Source: JAXDLK01 sp034666665 (lineage in GTDB: Bacteria > Desulfobacterota > Binatia > JACPRU01). From it: 15,834 bases of DNA. Below are positions 1-6,500 of the stretch, piece after piece. Both the position numbers and the translations under genes were made by a program. The notes below the pieces were generated by a model. The model ran no database searches. It worked only from the letters and a program-made list of their open reading frames with translations, and was not told the DNA's origin. Within the stretch, counting starts at the first letter, position 1, and every line of letters begins with the position of its first letter. The stretch spans positions 1 to 15,834 of the forward strand of contig JAXDLK010000006.1 in assembly GCA_034666665.1 (NCBI GenBank). Reading direction: 5' to 3'.

Positions 1-55
1 CCGAGAGGCCTCGCAGCTGCATATCCTCGATCATCCGCTGACGTAGCGGTGTCAT
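1..55 (-). CDS. N-terminal start of a tyrosine recombinase-like protein (partial)
   Basis: Only the first 18 codons are inside the window; the gene runs off the left edge. The translation is MTPLRQRMIEDMQLRGLS. This resembles the start of the N-terminal SAM-like DNA-binding domain of tyrosine recombinases, where an L-R-x-R-M-I-E-D-M-Q-x-R-x-L-S stretch precedes a T-x-x-A-Y motif. As I recall them, recombinases with this opening sit in XerC/D-like and IS91-associated groups rather than among classical IntI proteins, but 18 residues cannot settle that. The start at 55 is supported by a GGAG ribosome-binding site about 8 bases upstream on the minus strand. The gene points away from the cassette array, as an integron integrase gene does from its attI site. 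The catalytic domain is not visible, so activity cannot be judged. Confidence 0.55.
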   Translation of the reverse strand, partial: MTPLRQRMIEDMQLRGLS

Positions 56-67
56 GGGGATCTCCTT

Positions 68-110
68 TCGCGGGAGGGGTTGACGCACGGCCAATGCGTG
101 TCTCCCGCGA
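68..110. repeat. Nested inverted repeat upstream of the recombinase gene
   Basis: A perfect 9-bp inverted repeat, TCGCGGGAG (68-76) and CTCCCGCGA (102-110), encloses a second one, ACGCA (83-87) and TGCGT (95-99), with the loop CGGCCAA. It lies just upstream of the recombinase start. It could be an operator, a recombinase-binding site or the terminus of a mobile element. The sequence shows the fold but not the role. Confidence 0.45.
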
Positions 111-164
111 GGGAGATTCTGAACTCCAGTTCGTCGACGAATGAAACGCTACGAAGCCGACGTC

Positions 165-194
165 CTGAAGCTATCCGCCGCAAGGCGGATTCAG
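165..194 (+). terminator. GCAA-loop hairpin before the first attC-like site
   Basis: TCCGCC (174-179) pairs with GGCGGA (184-189) around a GCAA tetraloop. Outside it CTGAA (165-169) pairs with TTCAG (190-194), leaving four bases bulged at 170-173. A short TTT follows at 195-197. It could terminate transcription entering the array from the left, or be part of an attachment-site structure. The T tract is too short for a confident terminator. Confidence 0.3.
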
Positions 195-289
195 TTTAAA
201 CAAGCGGTTGGAGCGGACCCGTCGCGCAACCCTGTTCGTCATGGCCGGACGCCGGTGCGCGCCGGCCGCTCAACCGTCAGTCGTTAGAG
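194..289 (+). other. attC-like recombination site 1
   Basis: The L'' box CGGTTGGAGCGG (205-216) is complementary to the L' box CCGCTCAACCG (266-276) except for one extra G, the extrahelical-base pattern used by integron attC sites. Upstream is GTTTAAAC (194-201), which would match the R'' consensus RYYYAAC if one A were removed. Downstream is GTTAGAG (283-289), which matches GTTRRRY at six of seven positions. The middle can fold further through GGCCGG (243-248) and CCGGCC (262-267). At 96 bp the length lies within the usual attC range. The site precedes the mazEF cassette. The R boxes are imperfect, so it may no longer recombine. Confidence 0.65.
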
Positions 290-303
290 GCCGCTTCAAC
301 AGA

Positions 304-332
304 TTGACGAGATCATACGGTCCGTGCTTACT
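304..332 (+). promoter_or_regulatory. Possible promoter of mazEF
   Basis: A good -35 element, TTGACG (304-309), is followed after 17 bases by a weak -10, CTTACT (327-332). Transcription would start a few bases before the mazE ATG at 344, giving an almost leaderless message. A cassette carrying its own promoter is typical of toxin-antitoxin cassettes in chromosomal integrons. The weak -10 keeps confidence low. Confidence 0.35.
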
Positions 333-343
333 TTGTAGGCACG

Positions 344-592
344 ATGAAAGCCCGCATCGTTCGTATCGGTAACTCTCGCGGCGTGCGCCTTCCCAAGTCT
401 CTGCTCGAGGAGGCTGGCCTCCCCGACGAGGTCGAGATCCAAGCGCGGAACGGGGCGATCATCATCGCTCCGGCAGTCCGTCCGAGAGCCGGGTGGCGGG
501 AGGCGGCTCAGCTCCTCCGGAAGCGAAGCGAGGATACGCTTCTTGAGCCGCCGACACGTACCCGGTTCGATGAGACGGGGTGGAGGTGGTAA
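344..592 (+). CDS. mazE: MazE/PemI-type antitoxin (AbrB fold)
   Basis: This 82-residue protein is the labile antitoxin of a type II pair: it binds the toxin encoded next and, in this family, also represses its own operon through its N-terminal DNA-binding domain. Residues 1-46 show the swapped-hairpin AbrB/MazE pattern (VRIGNSRGVRLPKSLLEEAGL, then alternating hydrophobics ending IIIAP). The acidic and aromatic C-terminal tail FDETGWRW is the kind of extended peptide that occupies the MazF groove. Length is normal for the family. The ATG at 344 starts the conserved motif directly; the upstream SD is weak (TAGG). The stop overlaps the toxin start by 13 bases, which implies translational coupling. 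The pair follows attC-like site 1, so it is probably the first cassette in view. Confidence 0.9.
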   Translation: MKARIVRIGNSRGVRLPKSLLEEAGLPDEVEIQARNGAIIIAPAVRPRAGWREAAQLLRKRSEDTLLEPPTRTRFDETGWRW

Positions 593-921
593 GTCGAGAA
601 GGGGTATGGCGCGGCGAGGTCTATCTTGTCGATCTCAAGCCCACGCGAGGCGGAGAGATCCGGAAGACCAGGCCTTGCGTGGTGGTATCCCCTGACGAGC
701 TCAACGCCAACCTACGCACCTTCATCATCGCACCGCTTACCACCGGCGGGCATCCATATCCTTTCCGTATTCCCTGTCGCTTCGGCGGGAAGACGGGGAA
801 GGTCGTCCTAGATCAAATTCGAACCGTCGATCTGGAGCGGCTCGTGCGAAGGCTTGGTCGTCTCTCTCCCGGCACGCTGACCAACGTGCTGTCGGTGGTA
901 CAGGAGATGTTCACGCCGTGA
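580..921 (+). CDS. mazF: MazF/PemK-type endoribonuclease toxin
   Basis: This 113-residue toxin belongs to the MazF/PemK family, whose members cleave mRNA at short motifs and stop growth when antitoxin is lost. Residues 8-33 carry the classic GEVYLVDLKP...GGEIRKTRPCVVVSP pattern, including the conserved Arg in RKTRP. The APLTTG segment supplies the conserved Thr, and VVLDQIRTVD and LGRLSP match the C-terminal family motifs. The start is a GTG at 580 inside mazE; a GTG at 586 is an alternative, and either keeps the overlap. No truncation is seen and the active-site residues are present, so the pair should be functional. Cargo of this kind is known to stabilise chromosomal cassette arrays. Confidence 0.9.
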   Translation: MEVVSREGVWRGEVYLVDLKPTRGGEIRKTRPCVVVSPDELNANLRTFIIAPLTTGGHPYPFRIPCRFGGKTGKVVLDQIRTVDLERLVRRLGRLSPGTLTNVLSVVQEMFTP

Positions 922-927
922 AGCGGT

Positions 928-951
928 CTCCTGAGAAACTGGCTCAGTGAG
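928..951 (+). terminator. Weak hairpin after mazF
   Basis: CTC-CTGAG (928-935) pairs with CTCAG (943-947) and GAG (949-951) with a single bulged T at 948. It sits 7 bases after the mazF stop and overlaps the stop of the minus-strand transposase remnant. There is no T tract. It might end mazEF transcription or be a junction by-product. Confidence 0.2.
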
Positions 952-1163
952 GGGTCTGTAACTGGACGAGTTGGAAGCCGAGGGCCCCGGCGCGTTTGGT
1001 GAGCGAGTGTACGGAGCGGTCGCGGAATTTGAGCTCATAGTATTCGACACCGGGATCCTTGCAGGCTTCACGGTTCTTCCACACGCGGAAGAAGATGCGT
1101 CGAATCCGGTGTGGCGGTGAAGTCGACGCCGGAGATCCGGTAGAGGTGGGTTCGCAGGTCGAA
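944..1163 (-). pseudogene. IS110-family transposase remnant with internal deletion
   Basis: Read on the minus strand, 1163-1116 encodes FDLRTHLYRISGVDFT. This matches the middle of IS110-family transposases, where such a segment precedes the C-terminal domain. In a different frame, about 1100-944 encodes a typical IS110 C-terminus, including YYELKFRDRSVHSL and RAGALGFQLVQLQ, and ends at the stop at 944-946. The two pieces sit almost next to each other although well over a hundred residues should separate them. The copy has therefore lost its centre and shifted frame. The rest of the 922-1245 gap shows no other gene and no recognisable attC. Some members of this family (the IS1111-attC group) insert into attC sites, so the element may have landed in and destroyed the site between two cassettes. 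That step is inference. Confidence 0.65.
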
Positions 1164-1245
1164 CGAAGCCTCGCTGCGCCTGGCTCGAAGGCGAGGGTAA
1201 GAAGGATCCGTCGAACGCGTGGGGGATGCGTATGAGGGATCGGTG

Positions 1246-1518
1246 ATGGACCTGAAGTTCCTGATGACGGTGTTTGCGACGGTCTTCGTTGCGGAGCTTG
1301 GCGACAAGACTCAGTTGAGCACGATGCTCTACGCGGCAGGTGCGAGAAACGCTCGATGGACGGTCTTTCTAGGATCGGCTCTGGCGCTTGTTTTATCGTC
1401 CGCGCTTGGCGTGTTTGCCGGTGCGCTGATCGGATCGCGCATCAACCCGAGGATGCTGGCAAGGATAGCCGGGGTGGGCTTCGTTGCAGTCGGTGTATGG
1501 ACGTTCTTGAAGGCCTGA
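1246..1518 (+). CDS. Half-size UPF0016/Gdt1-family membrane protein
   Basis: This 90-residue inner-membrane protein carries one copy of the UPF0016 repeat. The signature VAELGDKTQLST (E-x-G-D-K-T) lies at residues 15-26, followed by two further hydrophobic helices and an FLKA end. Full-length members (Gdt1, TMEM165, MneA) have two such repeats in about 200 residues and move Mn2+ or Ca2+, using the acidic residues of both motifs. A single-repeat version would have to pair with itself or with a second small protein; none is encoded nearby. I chose ATG 1246, which has GAGGG about 10 bases upstream; a GTG start at 1219 would add nine polar residues unlike the family. It is followed by attC-like site 2. 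Confidence 0.8.
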   Translation: MDLKFLMTVFATVFVAELGDKTQLSTMLYAAGARNARWTVFLGSALALVLSSALGVFAGALIGSRINPRMLARIAGVGFVAVGVWTFLKA

Positions 1519-1524
1519 CCCGGC

Positions 1525-1616
1525 GTCTGACAGCGGTCGGACCCGGCGCGTGCGCAGATTGGTGGTCACAGCCGGGCGCCAGTGCGCGCCGGCCGCCCGA
1601 CCGCGAGTGGTCGGTG
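1525..1616 (+). other. attC-like recombination site 2 (decayed)
   Basis: This aligns along its length with site 1, sharing GTGCGCGCCGGCCGC. GCGGTCGG (1533-1540) pairs perfectly with CCGACCGC (1597-1604), and GGCGCG (1545-1550) pairs with CGCGCC (1585-1590), giving the two-stem fold of an attC strand. GTCTGAC (1525-1531) is one base from the R'' consensus. The R' side, GTCGGTG (1610-1616), is poor. The site lies between the UPF0016 and ATPase genes and is probably inactive now. Confidence 0.5.
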
Positions 1617-1647
1617 CGTCGCGGCGGTTGCCGGGAATGATGCGAAG

Positions 1648-2430
1648 ATGAAACCGAGGCGCAGGACGACCGCGGACGCAGCACGATCCACTGGGGCGCC
1701 GTTTCTGCGTCGCCTAGTGAGCCTTCCGGACAAGCTCGACCCGACGCACTATCCGTTCAACGTTCCGGCGTTTTCCCACGGAATCGACCTGGAATTTCAC
1801 ACGAACGTCACTTTCTTCGTCGGTGAAAACGGTAGCGGCAAGTCCACGCTTCTCGAGGCGCTCGCGGAGTGCTGCGGATTCGATCCCGAAGGGGGCAACC
1901 GCGATCACCATCGGGAGACGTTCGCCGATCGTTCCGAGCTCGCGCAGGCCCTGCGGCTATCGTGGTCGCCGAAGGTGACCGAAGGATTCTTCATGCGGGC
2001 GGAGAGCTTCTACAATTTCGCGAGCTATATCGAGAAGGTGTCGGACCTCCGGGCCTACGGTGGCAAATCCCTTCACGAGCAATCCCACGGTGAGTCGTTT
2101 CTGGCTCTCTTCGCCAATCGATTCGAGCAGGGCATCTACATCCTCGACGAGCCAGAGGCCGCGCTCTCACCGCAACGACAGCTTTCCTTCCTCAAGATCA
2201 TCCACGATCTGGAAGCGCCGGCTCATGCTCAGTTCCTCATCTCGACGCACTCCCCCATCATTCTCGGCTACCCCGGTGCGGTTCTCTTCAGTCTCGATGG
2301 AGATTCGATCCGAGAGATCGCCTACCGTGACACGGAGCACTACCTCGTGACGCGGGATTTCCTCAACTCACCCGAGAGGTATTTCAAGCATCTGTTCGAG
2401 GCGGGGAGCGATGAGGAAAGCGACGGCTGA
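1648..2430 (+). CDS. AAA/ABC-type ATPase, COG3910-like
   Basis: This soluble 260-residue ATPase has the head-domain layout of ABC/SMC-type enzymes. Walker A is GENGSGKST (59-67); a shortened signature region around QSHGESFL lies at 145-152; Walker B is IYILDEPEAALSP (164-175, catalytic Glu168); and the H-loop is STHSP (His201). There is no membrane domain or long coiled coil, and the order and length match the predicted-ATPase family COG3910. Relatives appear as solitary proteins of unknown function; some phage-defence systems use related ATPases, but no partner nuclease is adjacent here. ATG 1648 is chosen because upstream in-frame starts lie inside attC-like site 2. An attC-like site before it and a weaker repeat after it suggest a one-gene cassette. 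Confidence 0.8.
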   Translation: MKPRRRTTADAARSTGAPFLRRLVSLPDKLDPTHYPFNVPAFSHGIDLEFHTNVTFFVGENGSGKSTLLEALAECCGFDPEGGNRDHHRETFADRSELAQALRLSWSPKVTEGFFMRAESFYNFASYIEKVSDLRAYGGKSLHEQSHGESFLALFANRFEQGIYILDEPEAALSPQRQLSFLKIIHDLEAPAHAQFLISTHSPIILGYPGAVLFSLDGDSIREIAYRDTEHYLVTRDFLNSPERYFKHLFEAGSDEESDG

Positions 2431-2439
2431 CGATCATTC

Positions 2440-2520
2440 GCAAGAGCCTGGAGCGGACGGCGCGCAAGCTGCCCCCGATGGCCGGGGTGGTGCGCGGCGA
2501 GCGTTGCCATCGATCGTCAA
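2440..2520 (+). other. Possible degraded attC-like site 3
   Basis: It starts 10 bases after the ATPase stop and aligns with the first half of site 1 through CAAG, TGGAGCGGAC, CGCGCAA, ATGGCCGG and GTGCGCG in the same order. I do not see a complementary L' box or a good R' core, so this is either an eroded site or chance similarity in GC-rich DNA. Its position between two cassette-like genes favours the former. Confidence 0.3.
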
Positions 2521-2540
2521 CGCGTATCAAGGTGACCCAC

Positions 2541-2954
2541 ATGAGTGATCGCCGCATCGATGCCTTCTTCTATGGGCTGTTCATGGACGTCGACCTGCTT
2601 CGCGAGAGCAACGTGACGCCGCTGAACCCGCGGCGTGCGTATGTCGACGGTTTCGCGTTGCGCATCGGTCAGCGTGCCACGCTGCTTCCTACCGCTGCAG
2701 CGCGCGCCTACGGCATGCTCGTCGGGCTGACGCATGCAGAGCTGGAGCGCCTGTACGGCGCGCCGGGTCTTGCGCAGTACCGCCCGGAGGCTGTGCTCGC
2801 CAGCCCCCTCGAGGGCCAGCCGGTGGCGGCCTTGTGCTACAACCTGCTCGAAGCGCCGCGACCGGATGAGCGGAATCCCGAGTACGCGGCGAATCTCCGG
2901 CGAGTCCTCCAGAAACTCGGATTTCCCGAAGCATACGTCGCCTCGGTGTCGTAA
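2541..2954 (+). CDS. Gamma-glutamylcyclotransferase-like (AIG2 fold) protein
   Basis: This 137-residue cytosolic protein resembles the GGCT/AIG2-like fold family. It opens with a strand plus the nucleophile-loop pattern FFYGLFM (9-15), has a GMLVGLTHAELERLYG segment (58-73) where the family has its Y-x-L-x-x-x-x-L-x-x-L run, and then YRPEAV (80-85). The usual catalytic Glu sits in an LDxxEG motif after that segment. Here the corresponding stretch reads LYGAPG, with no Glu, so it may not be a cyclotransferase. ATG 2541 is chosen because AAGGTG lies about 9 bases upstream and the conserved opening begins there. It is the last cassette-like gene before the GC content rises. Confidence 0.65.
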   Translation: MSDRRIDAFFYGLFMDVDLLRESNVTPLNPRRAYVDGFALRIGQRATLLPTAAARAYGMLVGLTHAELERLYGAPGLAQYRPEAVLASPLEGQPVAALCYNLLEAPRPDERNPEYAANLRRVLQKLGFPEAYVASVS

Positions 2955-2968
2955 CCAGGCTGCACGAC

Positions 2969-3004
2969 CAGCGGTTGGAGCAGGACCGACCACGATCGAT
3001 CGTG
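2969..3004 (+). other. Partial attC-like half-site 4 with adjoining palindrome
   Basis: CAGCGGTTGGAGCAGGACC, beginning at 2969, closely matches the L'' half of site 1, 15 bases after the stop of the preceding gene. No complementary L' arm follows. Instead there is a perfect 14-base palindrome, CACGATCGATCGTG (2991-3004). It probably marks the eroded right end of the cassette array. Confidence 0.4.
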
Positions 3005-3062
3005 CCGAGCGATCCGGGGCCTCGTTCGTGAACGCGATCATCGCACGCCGCCCGCCGGTTCG

Positions 3063-3090
3063 CTGACACCTTCTCCCGTTGTGGTAAGAC
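3063..3090 (+). promoter_or_regulatory. Candidate promoter for the GNAT-gdh run
   Basis: CTGACA (3063-3068) and TAAGAC (3085-3090) are spaced by 16 bases and lie just before the GNAT start codon at 3098. The -35 is one base from consensus; the -10 is weak. Transcripts would begin at or close to the ATG. It is the first regulatory-looking sequence on the chromosomal side of the array boundary. Confidence 0.35.
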
Positions 3091-3097
3091 TCGCCCG

Positions 3098-3526
3098 ATG
3101 CCGATCCGCATCCGCCGCGGCCGCCGCACCGACTGGGAAGCCCTGTCGGCGTTCGCCGGCTGGCCCGAGGTCGACGGCAGCGCCCGCCGCTCGATCCGCA
3201 TGTTCCGCCGGACGGTCGCCGACCTCGGTTACGATCTCTACGTCGCCGACGAGGACGGTCGGGCGATCGGGATGATCGCGGTCAGCTACGCCCGCGTGCT
3301 GGCGCTCGGCGGGCAGCGGGCGACGCTCGAGGAGATCGTCGTGCGTCCCGATCGGCGTGGGGCCGGCGTCGGACGCGAGCTCGTCGAGTTCGTCGTACGA
3401 CGGGCGGCCCGCCGCCGCGTGCGCCGCTTCGATGCCTCGGCCTGCGATGCCGACGTCGAGCGCTTCCTCGCCCGGACCGGGTTCGAGCCGTCGGGCCGCC
3501 GTTTCCAGAAGCCGCTCCCCGCCTGA
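3098..3526 (+). CDS. GNAT-family N-acetyltransferase
   Basis: This 142-residue protein belongs to the GCN5-related acyl-CoA transferases. The strand LEEIVVRPDRRGAGVG (77-92) is motif A, with the R-x-x-G-x-G loop that holds the acetyl-CoA pyrophosphate. It is preceded by the beta-rich YDLYVADEDGRAIGMIAV segment (45-62) and followed by the motif B region ERFLARTGFEPSGR (121-134). Length is typical for a single GNAT domain. The substrate (protein lysine, amino acid, antibiotic or other) cannot be told. The stop is followed after 7 bases by the glutamate dehydrogenase start, so the two are probably cotranscribed and perhaps coupled. No strong SD is visible before the ATG. Confidence 0.85.
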   Translation: MPIRIRRGRRTDWEALSAFAGWPEVDGSARRSIRMFRRTVADLGYDLYVADEDGRAIGMIAVSYARVLALGGQRATLEEIVVRPDRRGAGVGRELVEFVVRRAARRRVRRFDASACDADVERFLARTGFEPSGRRFQKPLPA

Positions 3527-3533
3527 TCCGCCG

Positions 3534-6500
3534 ATGCAGCCGGACATCCGCGAGCCCGTTCGGACCCGCGCCGCGTCGCTCGACGCGCGCCTGGCGGCGC
3601 TGCGCGAGCGCTTCCCCGCCGCGGAGAGTGCGGCGATCGCCGAGTTCGCACGCGGACTCTTTCAGCGCGCCGGCGGAAGTGCGCTCGCCGAGCTCTCGGA
3701 CGGCGATCTCGCGGCACTGGTGCTCGCGGCGTTCCGCTTCTTCGCGCACATGACCGCGCCCGTCCGCTGTCGGGTGTGGAACCCCACCCGCGATCGCGGC
3801 GGCTGGGAGTCGACCTGCACGATCGTCGAGAGCCACCTCGCGGATCGGCCGTTCATCGTCGACACCGTCCGGATGTTCCTCGACGAGGAGCGGCTCGGCG
3901 CGCGCCTCCTGGTTCACCCGATCTACGCGGTGGAGCGGGAGCTCGACGGCACGCTCCAGCGGATCGCGCCTCCGGACGCGCCCCACCCGAAGGAATCGTT
4001 CGTGCACGCGTCCGTCGAGCGGGTTCCCGACGAGGATCTGGCGCGCCTCGAGCAGACGCTCGGGGAACGGCTCGGAGACCTCGCCCTCGCGACCGATGAC
4101 TTCCCGCGCATGCTCGAGCGCACCGAATCGGTGAGACGAGAGCTCCAATCACGTCGCTCGGTCGCGGCCGCGCGGCGTGGCGAGATCGACGAGGTGCGGG
4201 AGTTCCTCCTCTGGCTCGCGAACGGCGCGTTCGTCTTCCTCGGCTGCCGCTCCTATCTTCTGGGCGTGATCGACGGACGGCGAACGCTCGAGGTCGAGCA
4301 CGGTTCCGGCCTCGGGATCCTGCGGAAGGAAGAGCGCTCGACCTATGCTTCCCCGCGGGCTCTCGACGACCTTCCTTTCGGCGCCGCGGAGCGCATCACC
4401 GGGGGCGACCTCCTGATCGTCGCCCACACCGACGCTCCGTCTCCGATCCATCGGTCGGGACGGATGATCTACGTCGGCGTCAAACGGCTCGCCGCGGACG
4501 GCTCGATCGCCGGCGAGCACCGCTTCCTCGGTCTCTTCACCAGCAAGGCGCAGGCGGAGGAGGCGGCCGAGGTCCCGGTCCTCCGGCAGAAGCTCGCGTA
4601 CATCCTCGAGGCCGAGCAGGCCGTGCGGAACAGCCACGACCACAAGCAGATCGTCGCGATCTTCAACTCGATCCCGAAGACCGAGCTCTTCACCGTCTCG
4701 GCGGAAGAGCTCCGCGCCGACATCCGGACGATCCTGTCGATCCAGCGTCCCGACGAGATCCGGGTCACGCTCCGGGCCGACGTGCTCGGTCGCGGCGTCT
4801 CGGTGATGGTCGTGCTGCCGCGGGATCGCTTCTCCGGCGACGTGCGGAGCGAGGTGCGGGATCTGCTCGAGCAGTGGGTGGGTGGGACGGTGGTCGACGA
4901 CCAGGTCGCGCTCGGAGACGAGCCGCTCGCGCGCCTCCACTTCTATCTGCGCACTCCGGATACCGTTCCCGTCCTGCGCGCGGCGGACCTCGAGCGCGAG
5001 ATCGCCGAACGCGTCCGCTCGTGGGACGACCGTCTCGCGGCGCGTCTCAAGGCGAAGTACGGCGCGCTTCGCGGGCGCGATCTGGCGGACCGATACGCAG
5101 AGCTCTTCACCGAGGAGTACAAGGCCGCGACCGACGTCGAGACCGCGGTCGGCGACGTCGCGCGCCTCGAAGAGCTGGTTCGCACGGGGGCGATGCAGAT
5201 CGCCCTCGAGGACGCGCGCGGCGCCGATGCCGGACGATTGACGCACCTGAAGCTCTTCCTCCGCGGCGAGGACATCGTGCTCTCCGATTTCCTGCCGGTG
5301 CTCGAGAACTTCGATCTTCGCGTCTTCGCGGAGGACTCGGTCGAGCTCGGTTCCGGTCCGGAGCGGATCTTCCTGCACCGCTTCGAGGTGCAGGACTCCG
5401 CCGGACGTGCGCTCGACGTCGCGCGCGTCGCTCCGCTCCTCGGTCCCGCGATCCTCGAGATCCGCGGCGGCCGCGCGGAGAGCGACCCGCTGAACCGGCT
5501 GGTGACCCGTGCCGGTCTGACCGAGCGCGAGGTCGCATGCCTGCGCACCTACCGGAATCTCGCCTTCCAGGCGGGCGGGGCCCCGAGCCGCAAGGCGCTC
5601 GGTGACGTCCTGGTGAACCACCCGGGCGCGGCGCGCTCGCTGTTCGGGGTCTTCGAAGCGCGCTTCCGTCCGGACGAAGCTGACCACCAGGCGGCGGCGG
5701 AGCAGCGGCGAAGCGAGCTGCTCGAGGCCCTGCGCGAGGTCGAGACCGCCGGCGAGGACCGCATGCTACGGACGTTTCTCGCGCTCGTCGAAGCCACCGT
5801 ACGCACGAACTACTACCGCCCGCCGCGCGCCGATCATCCGTACCTCTCGATCAAGATCCACTCGCAAGCCCTCGAGTTCATGCCCAAGCCGCGGCCTCTG
5901 TACGAGGTGTACGTGCACAGCGCGCGCATGGAGGGCGTGCACCTGCGGGGCGCGAAGGTGGCGCGCGGCGGGATCCGCTTCAGCGATCGGCACGACGACT
6001 TCCGGACCGAGATCCTGGGCCTGATGAAGACGCAGATGGTGAAGAACGCGGTGATCGTTCCCGCCGGATCCAAGGGCGGCTTCATCGTCAAGCGGTTCGC
6101 CGTGGCCGAGGACCGCGCCGCCGAGATCCGCGAGTGCTACTCCACCTTGATCCGCGGTCTCCTCGATCTCACCGATGACATCGAGGACGGGGAGATCGTG
6201 CCGCCGTCGGGCGTCGTCCGCCACGACGACGACGATCCGTACCTCGTCGTCGCCGCCGACAAGGGAACGGCGAGCTTCTCCGACCTCGCGAACTCGATCG
6301 CCCAGGAGTACGGCTTCTGGCTCGACGACGCCTTCGCCTCGGGCGGATCCCATGGCTACGACCACAAGAAGGAAGGGATCACCGCACGCGGTGCGTGGGA
6401 GTGCGTACGGACCCATTTCCGCGAGCTCGGGAAGAATCCCGATCGCGACCGCTTCACCGCCGTCGGAATCGGCGACATGAGCGGCGACGTCTTCGGCAAC

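Noticed and set aside
141..287. 48-codon frame MKRYEADV... ending in attC-like site 1
   Set aside because: Most of it is a translation of the recombination site itself, and no SD or family pattern is seen. It is probably chance, though it could be a remnant of an earlier cassette gene.
3357..3533. Upstream extension of the glutamate dehydrogenase frame
   Set aside because: It lies inside the GNAT gene and encodes a Ser/Pro/Ala-rich stretch unlike the family; ATG 3534 gives the normal length.
4149..5687. Long open frame on the minus strand opposite the glutamate dehydrogenase gene (others at 5766-6554 and 6972-8984)
   Set aside because: These are mirror frames caused by very high GC at third positions. 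They are rich in Arg, Glu, Val and Asp with no family motif, while the plus strand encodes a complete, motif-rich enzyme.
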